The position numbers and the translations under genes were made by a program. Source: Neoechinorhynchus agilis (taxonomy: Eukaryota; Acanthocephala). From it: DNA of 64,000 bases. How positions within the stretch are numbered: position 1 is the first letter of the stretch; each line of letters opens with the position of its first letter. Shown one piece after another: positions 44,878 through 56,700 of the stretch. A model generated the notes under the pieces. That model saw only the letters and a list, made by a program, of their open reading frames with translations, was not told the origin of the DNA and searched no databases. Where the stretch lies: the NCBI GenBank assembly GCA_051530055.1, contig CM121341.1:10912001-10976000 (forward strand). Reading direction: 5' to 3'.

Positions 44878-45202
44878 ATGACTTGCGGTTTTAGGTTCAA
44901 CTTTTATAGTCTTTTCTTTGTATTTTGCAATTTAAATATTCCTTCTTTTACTTAAAACGCAAATCCAGAACTTTGCGATTTGAATACGGTTTTAGTTTGG
45001 TGTCTACTGGAGTTTTAGTCTTATTATCTTCAACAATGAATTCCATATACCTCTTTGAATTTGTGCCCAATTCAATTTTGATTTCAAACAATCGGGTTTT
45101 TTAAATACGATCTAAATTCTTGAGAAATTGGTTTTAATGTTTCATTGACCACTTAGAAAAAATATCGAGATTTCTAGAAGACTGATTCGACCTTTTAAAG
45201 AC
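44878..45202. other. Gap between METTL gene and satellite 1
   Basis: A/T-rich, no gene. An AATAAA overlaps the METTL stop codon. Confidence 0.4.
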
Positions 45203-48200
45203 GAAAATGCAGATCATTTTGCTATAATCTTTTGTACCTCCGCTCCTCAATGTGTGCGGTCGTCGTTTTAATGTCTGGCATAAGAGAGATCAACACATAT
45301 TCACATTCACAAAATTGGTCTTGCGTAATATCTCTTCACACCGAAGATTTATTGTTCACCCGAACACCTCGGAAGCTATGCTTTCTTTAACTGATATACT
45401 TTTGCATGACTACGGCTATTCCATGCCCCATTTACTGAAAATGCAGATCATTTTGCTATAATCTTTTGTACCTCCGCTCCTCAATGTGTGCGGTCGTCCT
45501 TTTAATGTTTGGCATAAGAGAGATCAACACATATTCACATTTACAAAATTGGTCTCGCGTAATATCTCTTCACACAGAAGATTTATTGTTCCCTCGAACA
45601 CCTCAGGCTTCTTTCTTTAACTGATATACTTTTGCATGACTACGGCTATTCCATGCCCCATTTACTGAAAATGCAGATCATTTTGCTATAATCTTTTGTA
45701 CCTCCGCTCCTCAATGTGTGCGGTCGTCCTTTTAATGTCTGGCATAAGAGAGATCAACACATATTCACATTTACAAAATTGGTCTCGCGTAATATCTCTT
45801 CACACAGAAGATTTATTGTTCACCCGAACACCTCGGAAGCTATGCTTTCTTTAACTAATATACTTTTCCATGACTACAGCTATTCCATGCCCCATTTTCT
45901 GAAAATGCAGATCATTTTGCTATAATCTTTTGTCCCTCCGCTCCTCAAAGTGTGCGGTCGTCCTTTTAATATCTGGCATGAGAGAGATCAACACATATTC
46001 ACATTTACAAAATTGGTCTCGCGTAATCTCTCTTCACATAGAAGATTTATTGTTCACCCGAACACCTCGAAAGCTATGCTTTCTTTAAATAATATAGTTT
46101 TGCATGACTACAGCTATTCCATCCCCCATTTACTGAAAATGCAGATCATTTTGCTATAATCTTTTGTTCCTCCGCTCCTCAATGTGTGCGGTCGTCCTTT
46201 TAATGTCTGGCATAAGAGAGATCAACACATATTCACATTTACAAAATTGGTCTCGCGTAATCTCTCTTCATAAAATTTATTGTTCACCGAACACCTCGAA
46301 AGCTATGCTTTCTTTAAATAATATATTTTTGCATTACTACAGCTATTCCATGCCTTTACTGAAAATGCAGATCATTTTGCTATAATCCTTTGTACCTCCG
46401 CACCTCAATGTGTGCGGTCGTCCTTTTAATGTCTGGCATAAGAGAGATCCACACATATTCACATTTACAAAATTGGTCTCGCGTAATCTCTCTGCACACA
46501 GAAGATTTATTGTTCACCCGAACACCTCGGAAGCTATGCTTTCTTTACTAATTTACTTTTGCATGACTACAGCTATTCCATGCCCCCTTTACTGAAAATT
46601 CAGATCATTTTGCTATAATCTTTTGTCCCTCCGCTCCTCAATGTGTGCGGTCGTCCTTTTAATCTCTGGCATTAGAGAGATCAACACATATTCACATTTA
46701 CAAAATTGGTCTTGCGTAATATCTCTTCACACAGAAGATTTATTGTTCACCCGAACACCTCGGAAGCTATGCTTTCTTTAACTAATATACTTTTGCATGA
46801 CTACAGCTATTCCATGCCCCATTTACTGAAAATGCAGATCATTTTGCTATAATCTTTTGTCCCTCCGCTCCTCAATGTGTGCGGTCGTCCTTTTAATGTC
46901 TGGCATTAGAGAGATCAACACATATTCACATTTACAAAATTGGTCTAGCGAAATATCTCTTCACACAGAAGATTTATTGTTCCCCCGAGCACCTCGGAAG
47001 CTATGCTTTCTTTAACTAATATATTTTGCATGACTACAGCTATTCCATGCCCCATTTACTGAAAATGCAGATCATTTTGCTATAATCTTTTGTCCCTCCG
47101 CTCCTCAATGTGTGCGGTCGTCCTTTTAATGTCTGGCATAAGAGAGATCATCACATATTTACATTTACAAAATTGGTCTCGCGTAATATCTCTTCTCAGA
47201 GAAGATTTATTGTTCACCCGAACACTTCGGATGCTATGCTTTCTTTAACTAATATACTTTTGCATGACTGCAGCTATTCCATGTCCCATTTACTGAAAAT
47301 TCAGATCATTTTGCTATAATATTTTGTCCCTCCGTTCCTCAATGAGTGCGGTCGTCCTTTTAATGTTTTGCATAAGATAGATCAACGCATATTCACATTT
47401 ACAAAATTGGTCTCGCGTAATCTCTCTTCACACAGAAGATTTATTATTCACCCGAAAACCTCGGAAGCTATTCTTTCTTTTACTTATATACTTTTGCATG
47501 ACTACAGCTATTCCATGCCCCATTTACTGAAAATGCAGATCATTTTGCTATAATCTATTGTCCCTCCGCTCCTCAATGTGTGCGGTCGTCCTTTTAATGT
47601 CTGGCATAAGAGAGATCAACACATATTCACATTTACAAAATTGGTCTCGCGTTATCTCTCTTCACACAGAAGATTTATTGTTCACACGAACACCTCGGAA
47701 GCTATGCTTTCTTTAACTAATATTCTTTTGCATGACTACAGCTATTCCATGCCCCATTTACTGAAAATGCAGATCATTTTGCTATAATCTTTTGTCCCTC
47801 CGCTCCTCAGTGTGTGCGGTCGTCCTTTTAATGTCTGGCATAAGAGAGATCAACACATATTCACATTTACAAAATTGGTCTCGCGTAATCCCTTTTCACA
47901 CAGAAGATTTATTGTTCACCCGAACACCTCGGAAACTTTGCTTTCTTTAACTAATATATTTTGCATGACTACAGCTATTCCATGCCCCATTTACTGAAAA
48001 TGCAGATAATTTTGCTATAATCTTTATTCCCTCCGCTCCTCAATGTGTGCGGTCGTCCTTTTAATGTCTGGCATAAGAGAGATCATCACATATTTACATT
48101 TACAAAATTGGTCTCGCGTAATATCTCTTCACACAGAAGATTTATTGTTCACCCGAACACCTCCGAAGCTATGCTTTCCTTAACTAATATACTTTTGCAT

Positions 48201-49009
48201 GACTACAGCTATTCCATGCCCCATTTACTGAAAATGCAGATCATTTTGCTATAATCTTTTGTCCCTCCGCTCCTCAATGTGTGCGGTCGTCCTTTTAATG
48301 TCTGGCATTAGAGAGATCAACACATATTCACATTTACAAAATTGGTCTCGCGTAATATCTCTTCACACAGAAGATTTATTGTTCACCCGAACACCTCGGA
48401 AGCTATGCTTTCTTTAACTAATATATTTTGCATGACTACAGCTATTCCATGCCCCATTTACTGAAAATGCAGATCATTTGGCTATAATCTTTTGTCCCGC
48501 CGCTCCTCAATGTGTGCGGTCGTCCTTTTAATGTCTGGCATAAGAGAGATCAACACATATTCACATTTACAAAATTGGTCTCGCGTAATCTCTCTTCGCA
48601 CAGAAGATTTATTGTTTACCCGAACACCTCGAAAGCTATGCTTTCTTTAAATAATATACTTTTGCATGACTACAGCTATTCCATGCCCCATTTTCTGAAA
48701 ATGCAGATCATTTCGATATAATCTTTTGTCCCTCCGCTCCTCAATGTGAACGGTCGTCCTTTTAATGTCTGGCATAAGAGAGATCAACACATATTCACAT
48801 TTACAAAATTGGTCTCGCGTAATCTCTCTTCACACAGAAGATTTATTGTTCCCCCGAGCACCTCGGAAGCTATGCTTTCTTTAACTAATATATTTTGCAT
48901 GACTACAGCTATTAGATGCCCCATTTACTGAAAATGCAGATCATTTTGCTATAATCTTTTGTCCCTCCGCTTCTCAATGTGTGCGGTCGTCCCTTTAATG
49001 TCTGGCATA
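45203..49009 (+). repeat. Satellite array 1, about 234-bp unit, about 16 copies
   Basis: Head-to-tail units begin near GAAAATGCAGATCATTTTGC and include CTCCGCTCCTCAATGTGTGC, GGTCTCGCGTAAT and CGAACACCTCGGAAGCTATG. Copies differ by scattered substitutions and small gaps; one unit (about 45437-45669) is shortened. Most units hold a 61-73 codon frame starting MCGRPFNVWHKRDQH and ending KMQIILL, but its stop recurs in each unit and several units lack an ATG, so coding is doubtful. The array is cut on the right by a PLE-derived element at 49010. Confidence 0.9.
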
Positions 49010-50192
49010 AAGCAATAAACAAATAAAACACCCATTTTCCGTTCGATGATAAATCTGGAATAAACATGAGGGTGTTGGGAAAAGAAGCTTTCCATAATAT
49101 TATGAACATGCGGTTAAACGGATCGACTTTTCGAGCCTCTGCAAACTTCTTCGCGACTCTGGAGAGGATAAAGATTTTGGAGCAACGGATCATTTTTCTG
49201 CGAAGATGTGTCTCCAGGCATGTTATCCCCGCTTTCGTTGACAGAATGGTCTATATGAGGGGCAAGCTGGTCAACAGGCGGTCGATTCGTGCTACGTTGG
49301 AGAAACTTAGAGAACAATGCCAAATGATGAGCTTGAGGAACTCTAGATTCATTGCATTTTCTCAAGCGGAATTTGTTCAAGTATAGGGAGGAACTGCGCT
49401 CGTTGTGTTCAACAGGATGCTTGGAACGAATTATGGTGATGATCGATAGAAGCGTAATAAAAACTAAGCAAGTTACGAAGAGTCGTCTTAAAGCTAAGTT
49501 TGATCGACTCATAGAACGCTCAAACGTAGCTGAGGATTTTCAAAAACGTGACGCAAATATCGAAATTACAGTTGATAGCCACAGTCCAGTGCACGATAAA
49601 TGCACCGAAACGAAGAAGGACGATTCCTCGGACCGTCTTGCCAATCAACATGCGTGGTATATAGGATGTTGTGCCTGCTATGCAAGGACGAAGGACGGAC
49701 AACGTCCTACGTTGGCAAGACGGAAAGAGCATTACGTTCACGTGTGACGGAACATGTGCGTAATGCGCGCAATCCGACAGCTCCGTCATACCGGTCGACC
49801 CCATGGGCTACCCATTTCGCTACCTCTCACGTTGGTGCCAGCCCAGCCTTCGAGATTGAGGAGATGCACAAGGCATCCGATCCGGTGGATCTCTCGATTG
49901 CCGAAGCGCTATGCATTAATCGTGAGAAAGTAGTAGGATTGAGCGGGGTTACGAGCAGCAAGGACGGACACAACGAGGCAGAGGGGATGCTCAATAAGAG
50001 GGATGAGCTGACGGACAGCGTTGCCCTCCTCTGATTCCTTTTCAGACAACCGAAGAAAAGCTTCCTGACGAAGACGCAAGGCGTCGAAAATTTGAAGCAA
50101 TAAACAAATAAAACACCCATTTCCGTTCGATAAGAAATGTGGAATAAAACATGAGGCTGTTGGGAAAAGAGGCTTTCCATAATATTATGAAC
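49010..50192 (+). mobile_element. RT-less Penelope-like derivative with direct terminal repeats
   Basis: Direct repeats of about 98 bp bound the unit: 49010-49107 and 50095-50192, both starting AAGCAATAAACAAATAAAAC and ending in TATTATGAAC. Inside, 49066-49383 resembles the N-terminal region of PLE proteins (ERIKILEQRIIFLRRCVSRH, then KLREQ and further on RLKAKFDRLIERSN in the next frame, 49352-49744). Bases 49600-50031 encode a GIY-YIG domain: CVVYRMLCLLCKDEG, SYVGKTERALRSRVTEHVRN, EEMHKA and EALCINREK. No RT lies between them, although in ordinary PLEs it would. At least one frame change exists between the N-terminal frames. A hammerhead-like module ends exactly at the right repeat. The unit sits between two unrelated satellites. 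Confidence 0.75.
50060..50098 (+). ncRNA. Hammerhead-ribozyme-like module (copy C), best preserved
   Basis: Helix I GCUUC (50060-50064) pairs with GAAGC (50094-50098), 5 bp perfect. The core CUGACGA is 50065-50071, with one extra A. Helix II GACGC/GCGUC (73-77 with 81-85) is 5 bp perfect with an AAG loop. GAA is followed by AA-UU, a two-base-pair helix III, then U17 at 50093. The predicted cut between 50093 and 50094 falls at the start of the 98-bp terminal repeat. Only the extra base after the CUGANGA box departs from the standard core. Confidence 0.65.
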
Positions 50193-52125
50193 CATTCTAT
50201 CAAATTAATTGTACTAAAAACAGGAATGGCATTTTCCCAGGTATATTTTCGCTTTGTAAGGTGGGGGTCGTGTGTGGTAACAGAAAATAGAGTTTTGGTC
50301 GTGAAAATAAAAAAGACACTCTCGAATTTCGAACTTAGATTAAATTTAAGCTAATAATTGTAGTAACGAAATTATATACCAATTTACTCGAGTTGCCTAA
50401 ATGTAGAAAATACATAAGATATTGCCGCTTTTATCCTTTTTTTGTAATATATTCTTGAACCATTCTATCAAATTCATTGTGCTAAAAACAGGAATGGCAT
50501 TTTCCCAGTTATATTTTTGCTTTCTAAGGTAGGGTCGTCTGTCGTAACAGAAAATAGAGTTTTGGTCGTTACCATAAAAAGGACACTCTTGAATTTTGAA
50601 CTTAGATTAAATTTAGGCTAATAATTGCAGTAACGAAATAATATACCAATATTCTCCAGTTGCCTACATGTAGATAAAACAAAAGGTACCGCCGCTTTTA
50701 TCATTTTTTTGCAATATATTCTTGAACCATTCTATCAAATTAATTGTACTAGGAACAGGAATGGCATTTTCCCAGTTATATTTTTGCTTTCTAAGGTGGG
50801 GTCGTCTGTCGGAACAGAAAATAGAGTTTTGGTCGTGACCATAAAAAAGACAATCTTGAATTTCGAACTTAGATTAAATTCAAGCTAATAATTGTAGTAA
50901 CGAAATAATATACCAATTTACTCCAGTTGCCTAAATGTAGATAAAACAAAAGGTTCTGCCGCTTTTATCCTTTTTTTGTAATATGTTCTTGAACCATTCT
51001 ATCAAATTAATTGTACTAGGAACAGGAATGGCATTTTCCCAGTTATATTTTTGCTTTCTAAGGTGGGGTCGTCTGTCGTAACAGAAAATAGAGTTTTGGT
51101 CGTGACCATAAAAAGGACACTCTTGAATTTTGAACTTAGATTAAATTTTAGCTAATAATTGCAGTAACGAAATAATATACCAATTTACCCCAGTTGCCTA
51201 CATGTAGATAAAACAAAGGGTTCTGCCGCTTTTATCCTTTTTTTGTAATATATTCTTGAACCATTCTATCAAATTAATTGTACTAGGAACAGGAATGGCA
51301 TTTTCCCAGTTATATTTTTGCTTTCTAAGGTGGGGTCGTGTGTTGTAACAGAAAATAGAGTTTTGGTCGTGACCATAAAAAGGACAATCTTGAATTTTGA
51401 ACTTAGATTAAATTTAAGCTAATAATTGTAGTAACGAAATAATATACCAATTTACTCGAGTTGCCTAAATGTAGAAAATACATAAAATATTGTCGCTTTT
51501 ATCTTTTTTTTGTAATATATTCTTGAACCATTCTATCAAATTAATTGTACTAGGAACAGGAATGGCATTTTCCCAGGTATATTTTTGCTTTCTAAGGTCG
51601 GGTCGTGTGTGGTAGCAGAAAATAGAGTTTTGGTCGTGACCATAAAAAGGACACGCTTGAATTTTGAACTTAGATTAAATTCAAGCTATTAATTGCAGTA
51701 ACGAAATAATATACCAATTTACTCCAGTTGCCTAAATGTAGATAGAACAAAAGGTACTGCCGCTTTTATTATTTTTTTGTAATATATTCTTGAACCATTC
51801 TATCAAATTAATTGTACTAGGAACAGGAATGGCATTTTCCTAGGTATATTTTTGCTTTCTAAGGTGGAGTCGTGTGTGGTAACAGAAAATAGAGATTTGG
51901 TCGCTACCATAAAAAGGACACTCTTGAATTTTGAACTTAGATTAAATTTAAGGTAATAATTGTAGTAACGAAATAATATACCAATTTACTCGAGTTGCCT
52001 AAATGTAGAAAATACATAAGATATTGCCGCTTTTATCCTTTTTTGTAATATGTTCTTGAACCATACTATCAAATTAATTGTACTAGGAACAGGAATGGCA
52101 TTTTCCAGGCATATATATATTTCGC
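50189..52125 (+). repeat. Satellite array 2, 267-bp unit, about 7.2 copies
   Basis: Unit starts GAACCATTCTATCAAATTAA at 50189, 50457, 50724, 50991, 51258, 51525, 51792 and 52058, so the period is 266-268 bp. Units share CAGGAATGGCATTTTCCCAG, AGAAAATAGAGTTTTGGTCG and TAACGAAATAATATACCAAT. Two variants alternate in part: one with GTAGAAAATACATAA and one with GTAGATAAAACAAAAGG. No coding frame or hammerhead core was found on either strand. The first unit overlaps the last bases of the PLE-derivative's right repeat (TGAAC). Confidence 0.9.
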
Positions 52126-53590
52126 TTCTGTTGTTAGGTCGGGGGTCGATACCAAAAATCAAGTTTTGCTCGTTACGACAAAAAAGTCTAAAAATACTAC
52201 TTTAGAGACTAAATTTTTAATTTTTCAGAATGTTGAATTTATTAAATCTGAGGGGTAGCAAGCTCATCTATGATTGAAACTCCAAAACTGTTAGGAATGG
52301 AAATTTGTAGAAAAACGCAATGTTAAATTCGATCTATGTTTCTTAATTGCGGAAAATTTCAAATGCGGTACGCAAGTTATTTAAGAAATTTGCTTATATT
52401 TTGGTGCGTCGTATAGCGTGTTTTGCACCACCACCAGATTGAGAAATACTTGAGAATATTCGTCGGTGAGGATTGACGGTTACAGCGGTCACCCGAGCCC
52501 AGTCTGTCGGTTTCCGAAGTTTACTAGTCTCCGTGTGTCTTACTTACAAACTCTAACTGAAGTTTTCAAAATGCTTAGAGTTGATCCGTAACTTTCCCTC
52601 GACGTCATATCCAACCCTGATCTTTCAAATGACATCCGCGAGTCCCTTACCTCGGAATTTTGGGTCTCCAATTTCAATCAATTCTGAAATAGGACTCGCA
52701 CTTTACATTTTCCCTTCTCCTCAAACGCCTCCGCCATTTAAGAGTCCCTTCGCCCGATTTCTCCAAATTTTGCTTCAGCATTATTTTATCCTCCCTCACC
52801 TACGGTTATCCCATCTTTTGCAATCTTTCCAAATCACGATTCCGTCGCCTTGAAACGTTTCATAGAAGATCACCTAAAATTTGCACGATTGATTTCCCCC
52901 CACCGAATGCATTTAAAAGATTTTCAACAAACAACCAAAACGCCTCTCAACCCTATCACCACAATTTCTTCCACATATCGCCCCTTTTCACACGAGCATA
53001 ACACTCGTAATCCCAATTCGTTTCATCCTCCCTCGACCTCGCACCTCCCTATACCTACGCTCCTTTTTCCATTCTGCCCAATCTTCTCGGATGTCATTAC
53101 CCGAAATTAAGGGAAGATTGACCCAACCTTACAAACTCTCTTACACCGATAACCACCAACATTCCCACCTGACCGGACTCTTTATCCACTCCAAAATAAA
53201 CAGCCACATTCATTTAACGTATCATTTGGTTGGAATTTTTAAGAGGACACAGAAGTTAATGGCTGGTCTATTTTAAAAACATAAAACGTGTTATTATTCC
53301 GCTGATTCTGGATCACTGTTGAGGACTTTCACCAGGGTCCTTTAACCCCTTCTAATGTTAATCATTCCTAAAATATGCGTCCAGAAACCACAGCGGCGAA
53401 GGATCCTCGAAGTCCCAGGCGGCATATTTCTGCTAGGTATTCCTCTAGTTCAGTGTTTTCCAATACGGGGAGGCGCGGTTATATATTTGACATCTGAGAT
53501 CGTCAAAGTATTCCTTTAAAAAGATTCTAGATTGCAAGCAGGAAAAGAATCAAAAAATACCAAACGTTTACCGTTTTATTTTCACGGATC
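52126..53590 (+). repeat. Pyrimidine-rich repeat ending in tail family T (copy 4)
   Basis: From about 52560 the plus strand is rich in C and T and has open frames of 60-90 codons without family features. It ends at 53100-53300 with ATTCCCACCTGACCGGACTC, TTTATCCACTCC, a GAGGACAC segment and ATAAAACGTGTTATTATTCC, the same tail as at 34.4-34.7 kb. Bases 53300-53590 hold nothing recognised. It is probably the 3' region of a retroelement. Confidence 0.45.
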
Positions 53591-53622
53591 TCGTGTTTAT
53601 TATTCGGAGAAATTCTAATTGA

Positions 53623-55787
53623 TCATGGAGCACACCGTCCTGCGATTCTTGGATAAAGGCAGACATCTCGGATGTGGTATCGGTTAAGCAACCAAACCAA
53701 GTACCTTTCAAGTCCTAAGCCATATCCACCGTGTGGAAAATCTCCATACTTTCTTTGATCTAAATACCAATAATAAGGCTCAGGGTTTATCGCGTTTTTT
53801 TTAAGTGCATCTTCTAATTCTTGATAACCGTTCATTCGCATTGATGCTCCTACTACCTCACCAACATTTGGTAAAAGCACATCTACACTTTCAGTTAACC
53901 TTGTATCCTCCGTATCTTTCCTGATATAAAACGCCTTGAGTTCAGCTGGGAATCGGCATAAAAGGATGGGACAACCAATCTTGTCCGTCATGGCTCGTTC
54001 TGGGGCTTCGGGAATGTCATCACCAAAACGAAACTCGCGTTCTTCGCCATCTTCCAGACGATTCTTTATTCCATTTTGATTTAGATATTCAATAGCGTCA
54101 GAGTAGTTTAGACGCATAAAAGGACGTTTAGGAACTTCAAATCCAGGATTAAGATCATTAAGTAGTTGCTTGCCTTCTGGGTGCTTTGTAACCCTTTCAG
54201 CTAATGATGCCGTTCTCTGGCGATAAATAGTTTAATTTACCAACTACATTTTTTCGGAATATCGACTTGGTCAAGTAAAAACGGTAGTCCTTTCGCACAA
54301 CTTTACCGAACAAAAGCAAGGAAACGAAAACAATTATTGACTACTAAACAACTTTGAGCTAAAACAAAGCAGTAAATATAATATTAAGATTAGTAGTGAG
54401 GAGTCCTAAACGATTTTCTAACCAATTGTTCGTTCTTCGTTGATTATCTTTTTTGTTGAGCAAAATTTTAGACAAAAGAACCGAAAGCTACAAGAGCATC
54501 TAAAGAAACAAATTCATCCTATGAGAGTGGATTACGTCGCTTTTGAAGACTTCAAATTTAAAAGATTCTACCTAAGCTTTCTACACGAAACGTTCAAAAG
54601 GAGAACATTAGCATTCTCCGTCGAAATTAATTGCATACAGATCAATTAAAAGAGTACCATTTTAAGCCAAAAACCCTGAAAAGAGAATAGCATACCTCTA
54701 CATCAACAATTAGATCTTCGATATCATCAAGAAGCTGACTAAAATCAATAAACGGGATTTCTCCTTCGACATGAAAGTACTCTGACAAATGTCGCCTCGT
54801 CCTTGTATTTTCCGCTCTGTAAGAAGGAATAATACAGAAAGTCCTGCCAACTGCCGGACAAACGGTCTCAAGATACAACTGACTGGATTGCGTTAAATAC
54901 GCATTGGACCCGTAGTAATTGAGATTGAACAGAGATGCGCCCCCTTCTTCTTGAATTTGAACAAGAGTTGGAGGAAAGACTTCGCAGTACTTGCGATCAA
55001 AGTAATGATCCCTAAAGCATTGAGTGACAATGGAACGCATCCTTAAGATCTTCGAAGTGTTTTCTCCTCTGATCACTAAATGCCTCAAATCGAGAAGTGT
55101 ATCAGGATTCGCTTCAACGTTAAGAACAGAATCAATTCCACCGGCAGGAGCCATACCCAATATTTCCAAATGACGAACTTTCAACTCTCGTCCGCCTTCG
55201 ACTGCAGTTTTTCCATCAGGAAGTTTGACAATCTGTCCAAACAACAAAACGCTGGATTCGGTAGAGATTTCATTAGCGTATTCGGCAAGTTCGTTTTGCA
55301 GAACACACTGTAGAAAACCAGTTCCGTCTCTCAATATGAGAAATGTAAGCTTTTTCGATTGTTGGCGTAACCTATGAACCCACCCATAGACCTTAACCAT
55401 CGAAAGGTCAGAAGAGTTGTGGATTTCACGAATGAGAACTGCCTTTGTTTTGCTCATTTCAGCCTGATCTTCGTCCTTTGGGCTATAAGTGACAGAAGAC
55501 TTTGGCATTGCTTTAGCCACTAGTGTACTAGTCTTTTGTTTTCGTTTATATTGTTCATGAATAGCAGACCATTTTTTGAATCGGCTCTTGGTTATTGGCT
55601 CAAACCCAACGCTCGCATCTTGTCTTATAAATATCGATGACATCGGGGGAAGGGCTTTTGTGGTACGAAAGGCAGCATCGAATGAAAAATAGGGACTTTC
55701 TATAGTGCCATCGCCTTCGTTCCCACTATCTGGGTTAAGACAGCAAATGTAAATGGGAGCTATAGATGATCCGTTTGATGCTGACAT
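53623..55787 (-). CDS. NARS1: Asparaginyl-tRNA synthetase, cytosolic
   Basis: Two exons: 55787-54696 and 54216-53623, intron 479 bp (GTATGC...GCCAG), giving 561 residues (human 548). It charges tRNA-Asn in the cytosol. An N-terminal extension of about 110 residues with a Lys-rich part (KSRFKKW, QYKRKQK) is followed by the OB-fold anticodon-binding domain (VKVYGWVHRLRQQSKKLTFL, about 130-215). The class II core follows: YLTQSSQLYLE, SYRAENTRTRRHLSEYFHVE (motif 2), DDIPEAPERAMTD, ESVDVLLPNVGEVVGASMR and HGGYGLGLERYLVWLLNRYH (motif 3), ending VCLYPRIAGRCAP. The junction DLIVDVE-RTASLAERVTKHP preserves the family alignment. TTTTTAG lies right before the ATG. AATAAA on the minus strand is at 53596-53601. 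Confidence 0.93.
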
Positions 55788-55794
55788 CTAAAAA
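55788..55794 (-). promoter_or_regulatory. Splice-acceptor-like TTTTTAG abutting the NARS start codon
   Basis: Minus strand: TTTTTAG directly followed by ATG. Same layout as at RMND5 and, with a small gap, at hnRNP and citrate synthase. Confidence 0.4.
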
Positions 55795-56084
55795 CTTCAG
55801 ATTTTGTAATTCCGAAACGTTGATAATGCAAAATGAATATAAAAAGACTAAATTCTGAGAATTATCGTTTAAAAATCGATAGGAAATGTTCAGTGTGATC
55901 AACAAATTTGGATTTTCCAAAGGAAAAATAATACTAAGAAAACTAAAAATAAACTTTGAGTATCTATTTGAAATTTTGAATGTCATGTCAGAGTGCAATC
56001 GAATTTACGAATGTCGCATGATATAAAATCCAAAGAATATAAACTTAAACGGTTAAAGTATACATTTAAAAATTATCGCATTAA

Positions 56085-56700
56085 CTCGAAGCGTCGGTGT
56101 TTAATATTCGAGACTTTACACGCTAAGGTAAAAAGATTCTAATACCGAGCGTCGACGTTTAGTATTCGAGGCTTTTCACGATAAAACGATTCGAATACCG
56201 AGCGTCGACGTTTAGTATTCGAGACTTTACACGCTAAGGTAAAAAGATTTTAATACCGAGCGTCGACGTTTAGTATTCGAGACTTTACACGCTAAGGTAA
56301 AAAAGATTCTAATACCGAGCGTCGACGTTTAGTATTCGAGACTTTACACGCTAAGGTAAAAAGATTCTAATACCGAGCGTCGACGTTTAGTATTCGAGAC
56401 TTTACACGCTAAGGTAAAAGGATTCTAATACCGAGCGTCGACGTTTAGTATTCGAGACTTTACACGCTAATGTAAAAAGATTCTAATACCGAGCGTCGAC
56501 GTTTAGTATTCGAGACTTTACACGCTAAGGTAAAAAGATTCTAATACCGAGCGTCGACGTTTAGTATTCGAAGCTTTTCACGATAAAAAGATTCGAATAC
56601 CGAGCGTCGACGTTTAGTATTCGAGACTTTACACGCTACGGTAAAAAGATTCTAATACCGAGCGTCGACGTTTAGTATTCGAGGCTTTACACGCTAAGGT
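56085..56700. repeat. Minisatellite, 58/59-bp unit with CGTCGACG palindrome
   Basis: Eleven units, the first degenerate. GTCGACG occurs at 56151, 56203, 56262, 56321, 56379, 56437, 56495, 56553, 56606 and 56665. Most spacings are 58-59 bp; two units are 52-53 bp and share the variant CTTTTCACGATAAAA. The common unit reads TACCGAGCGTCGACGTTTAG, TATTCGAGACTTTACACGCT, AAGGTAAAAAGATTCTAA. The array starts about 300 bp upstream of the NARS start. Confidence 0.9.

Noticed and set aside
45203-49009. Repeated units could be read as a CRISPR array or a tandem gene family
   Set aside because: Units are 234 bp with no spacers, the genome is eukaryotic, and the recurring frame ends in each unit and is lost in several; satellite DNA is the simpler reading.
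45203-52125. Satellites as retrozyme-type hammerhead repeats
   Set aside because: Neither unit contains a CUGANGA box paired with GAAA on either strand.
54440-54649. 69-residue plus-strand frame
   Set aside because: Lies inside the NARS intron and has no family features.
56085-56700. 58-bp repeats as CRISPR-like
   Set aside because: No unique spacers; units are contiguous and nearly identical along their whole length.
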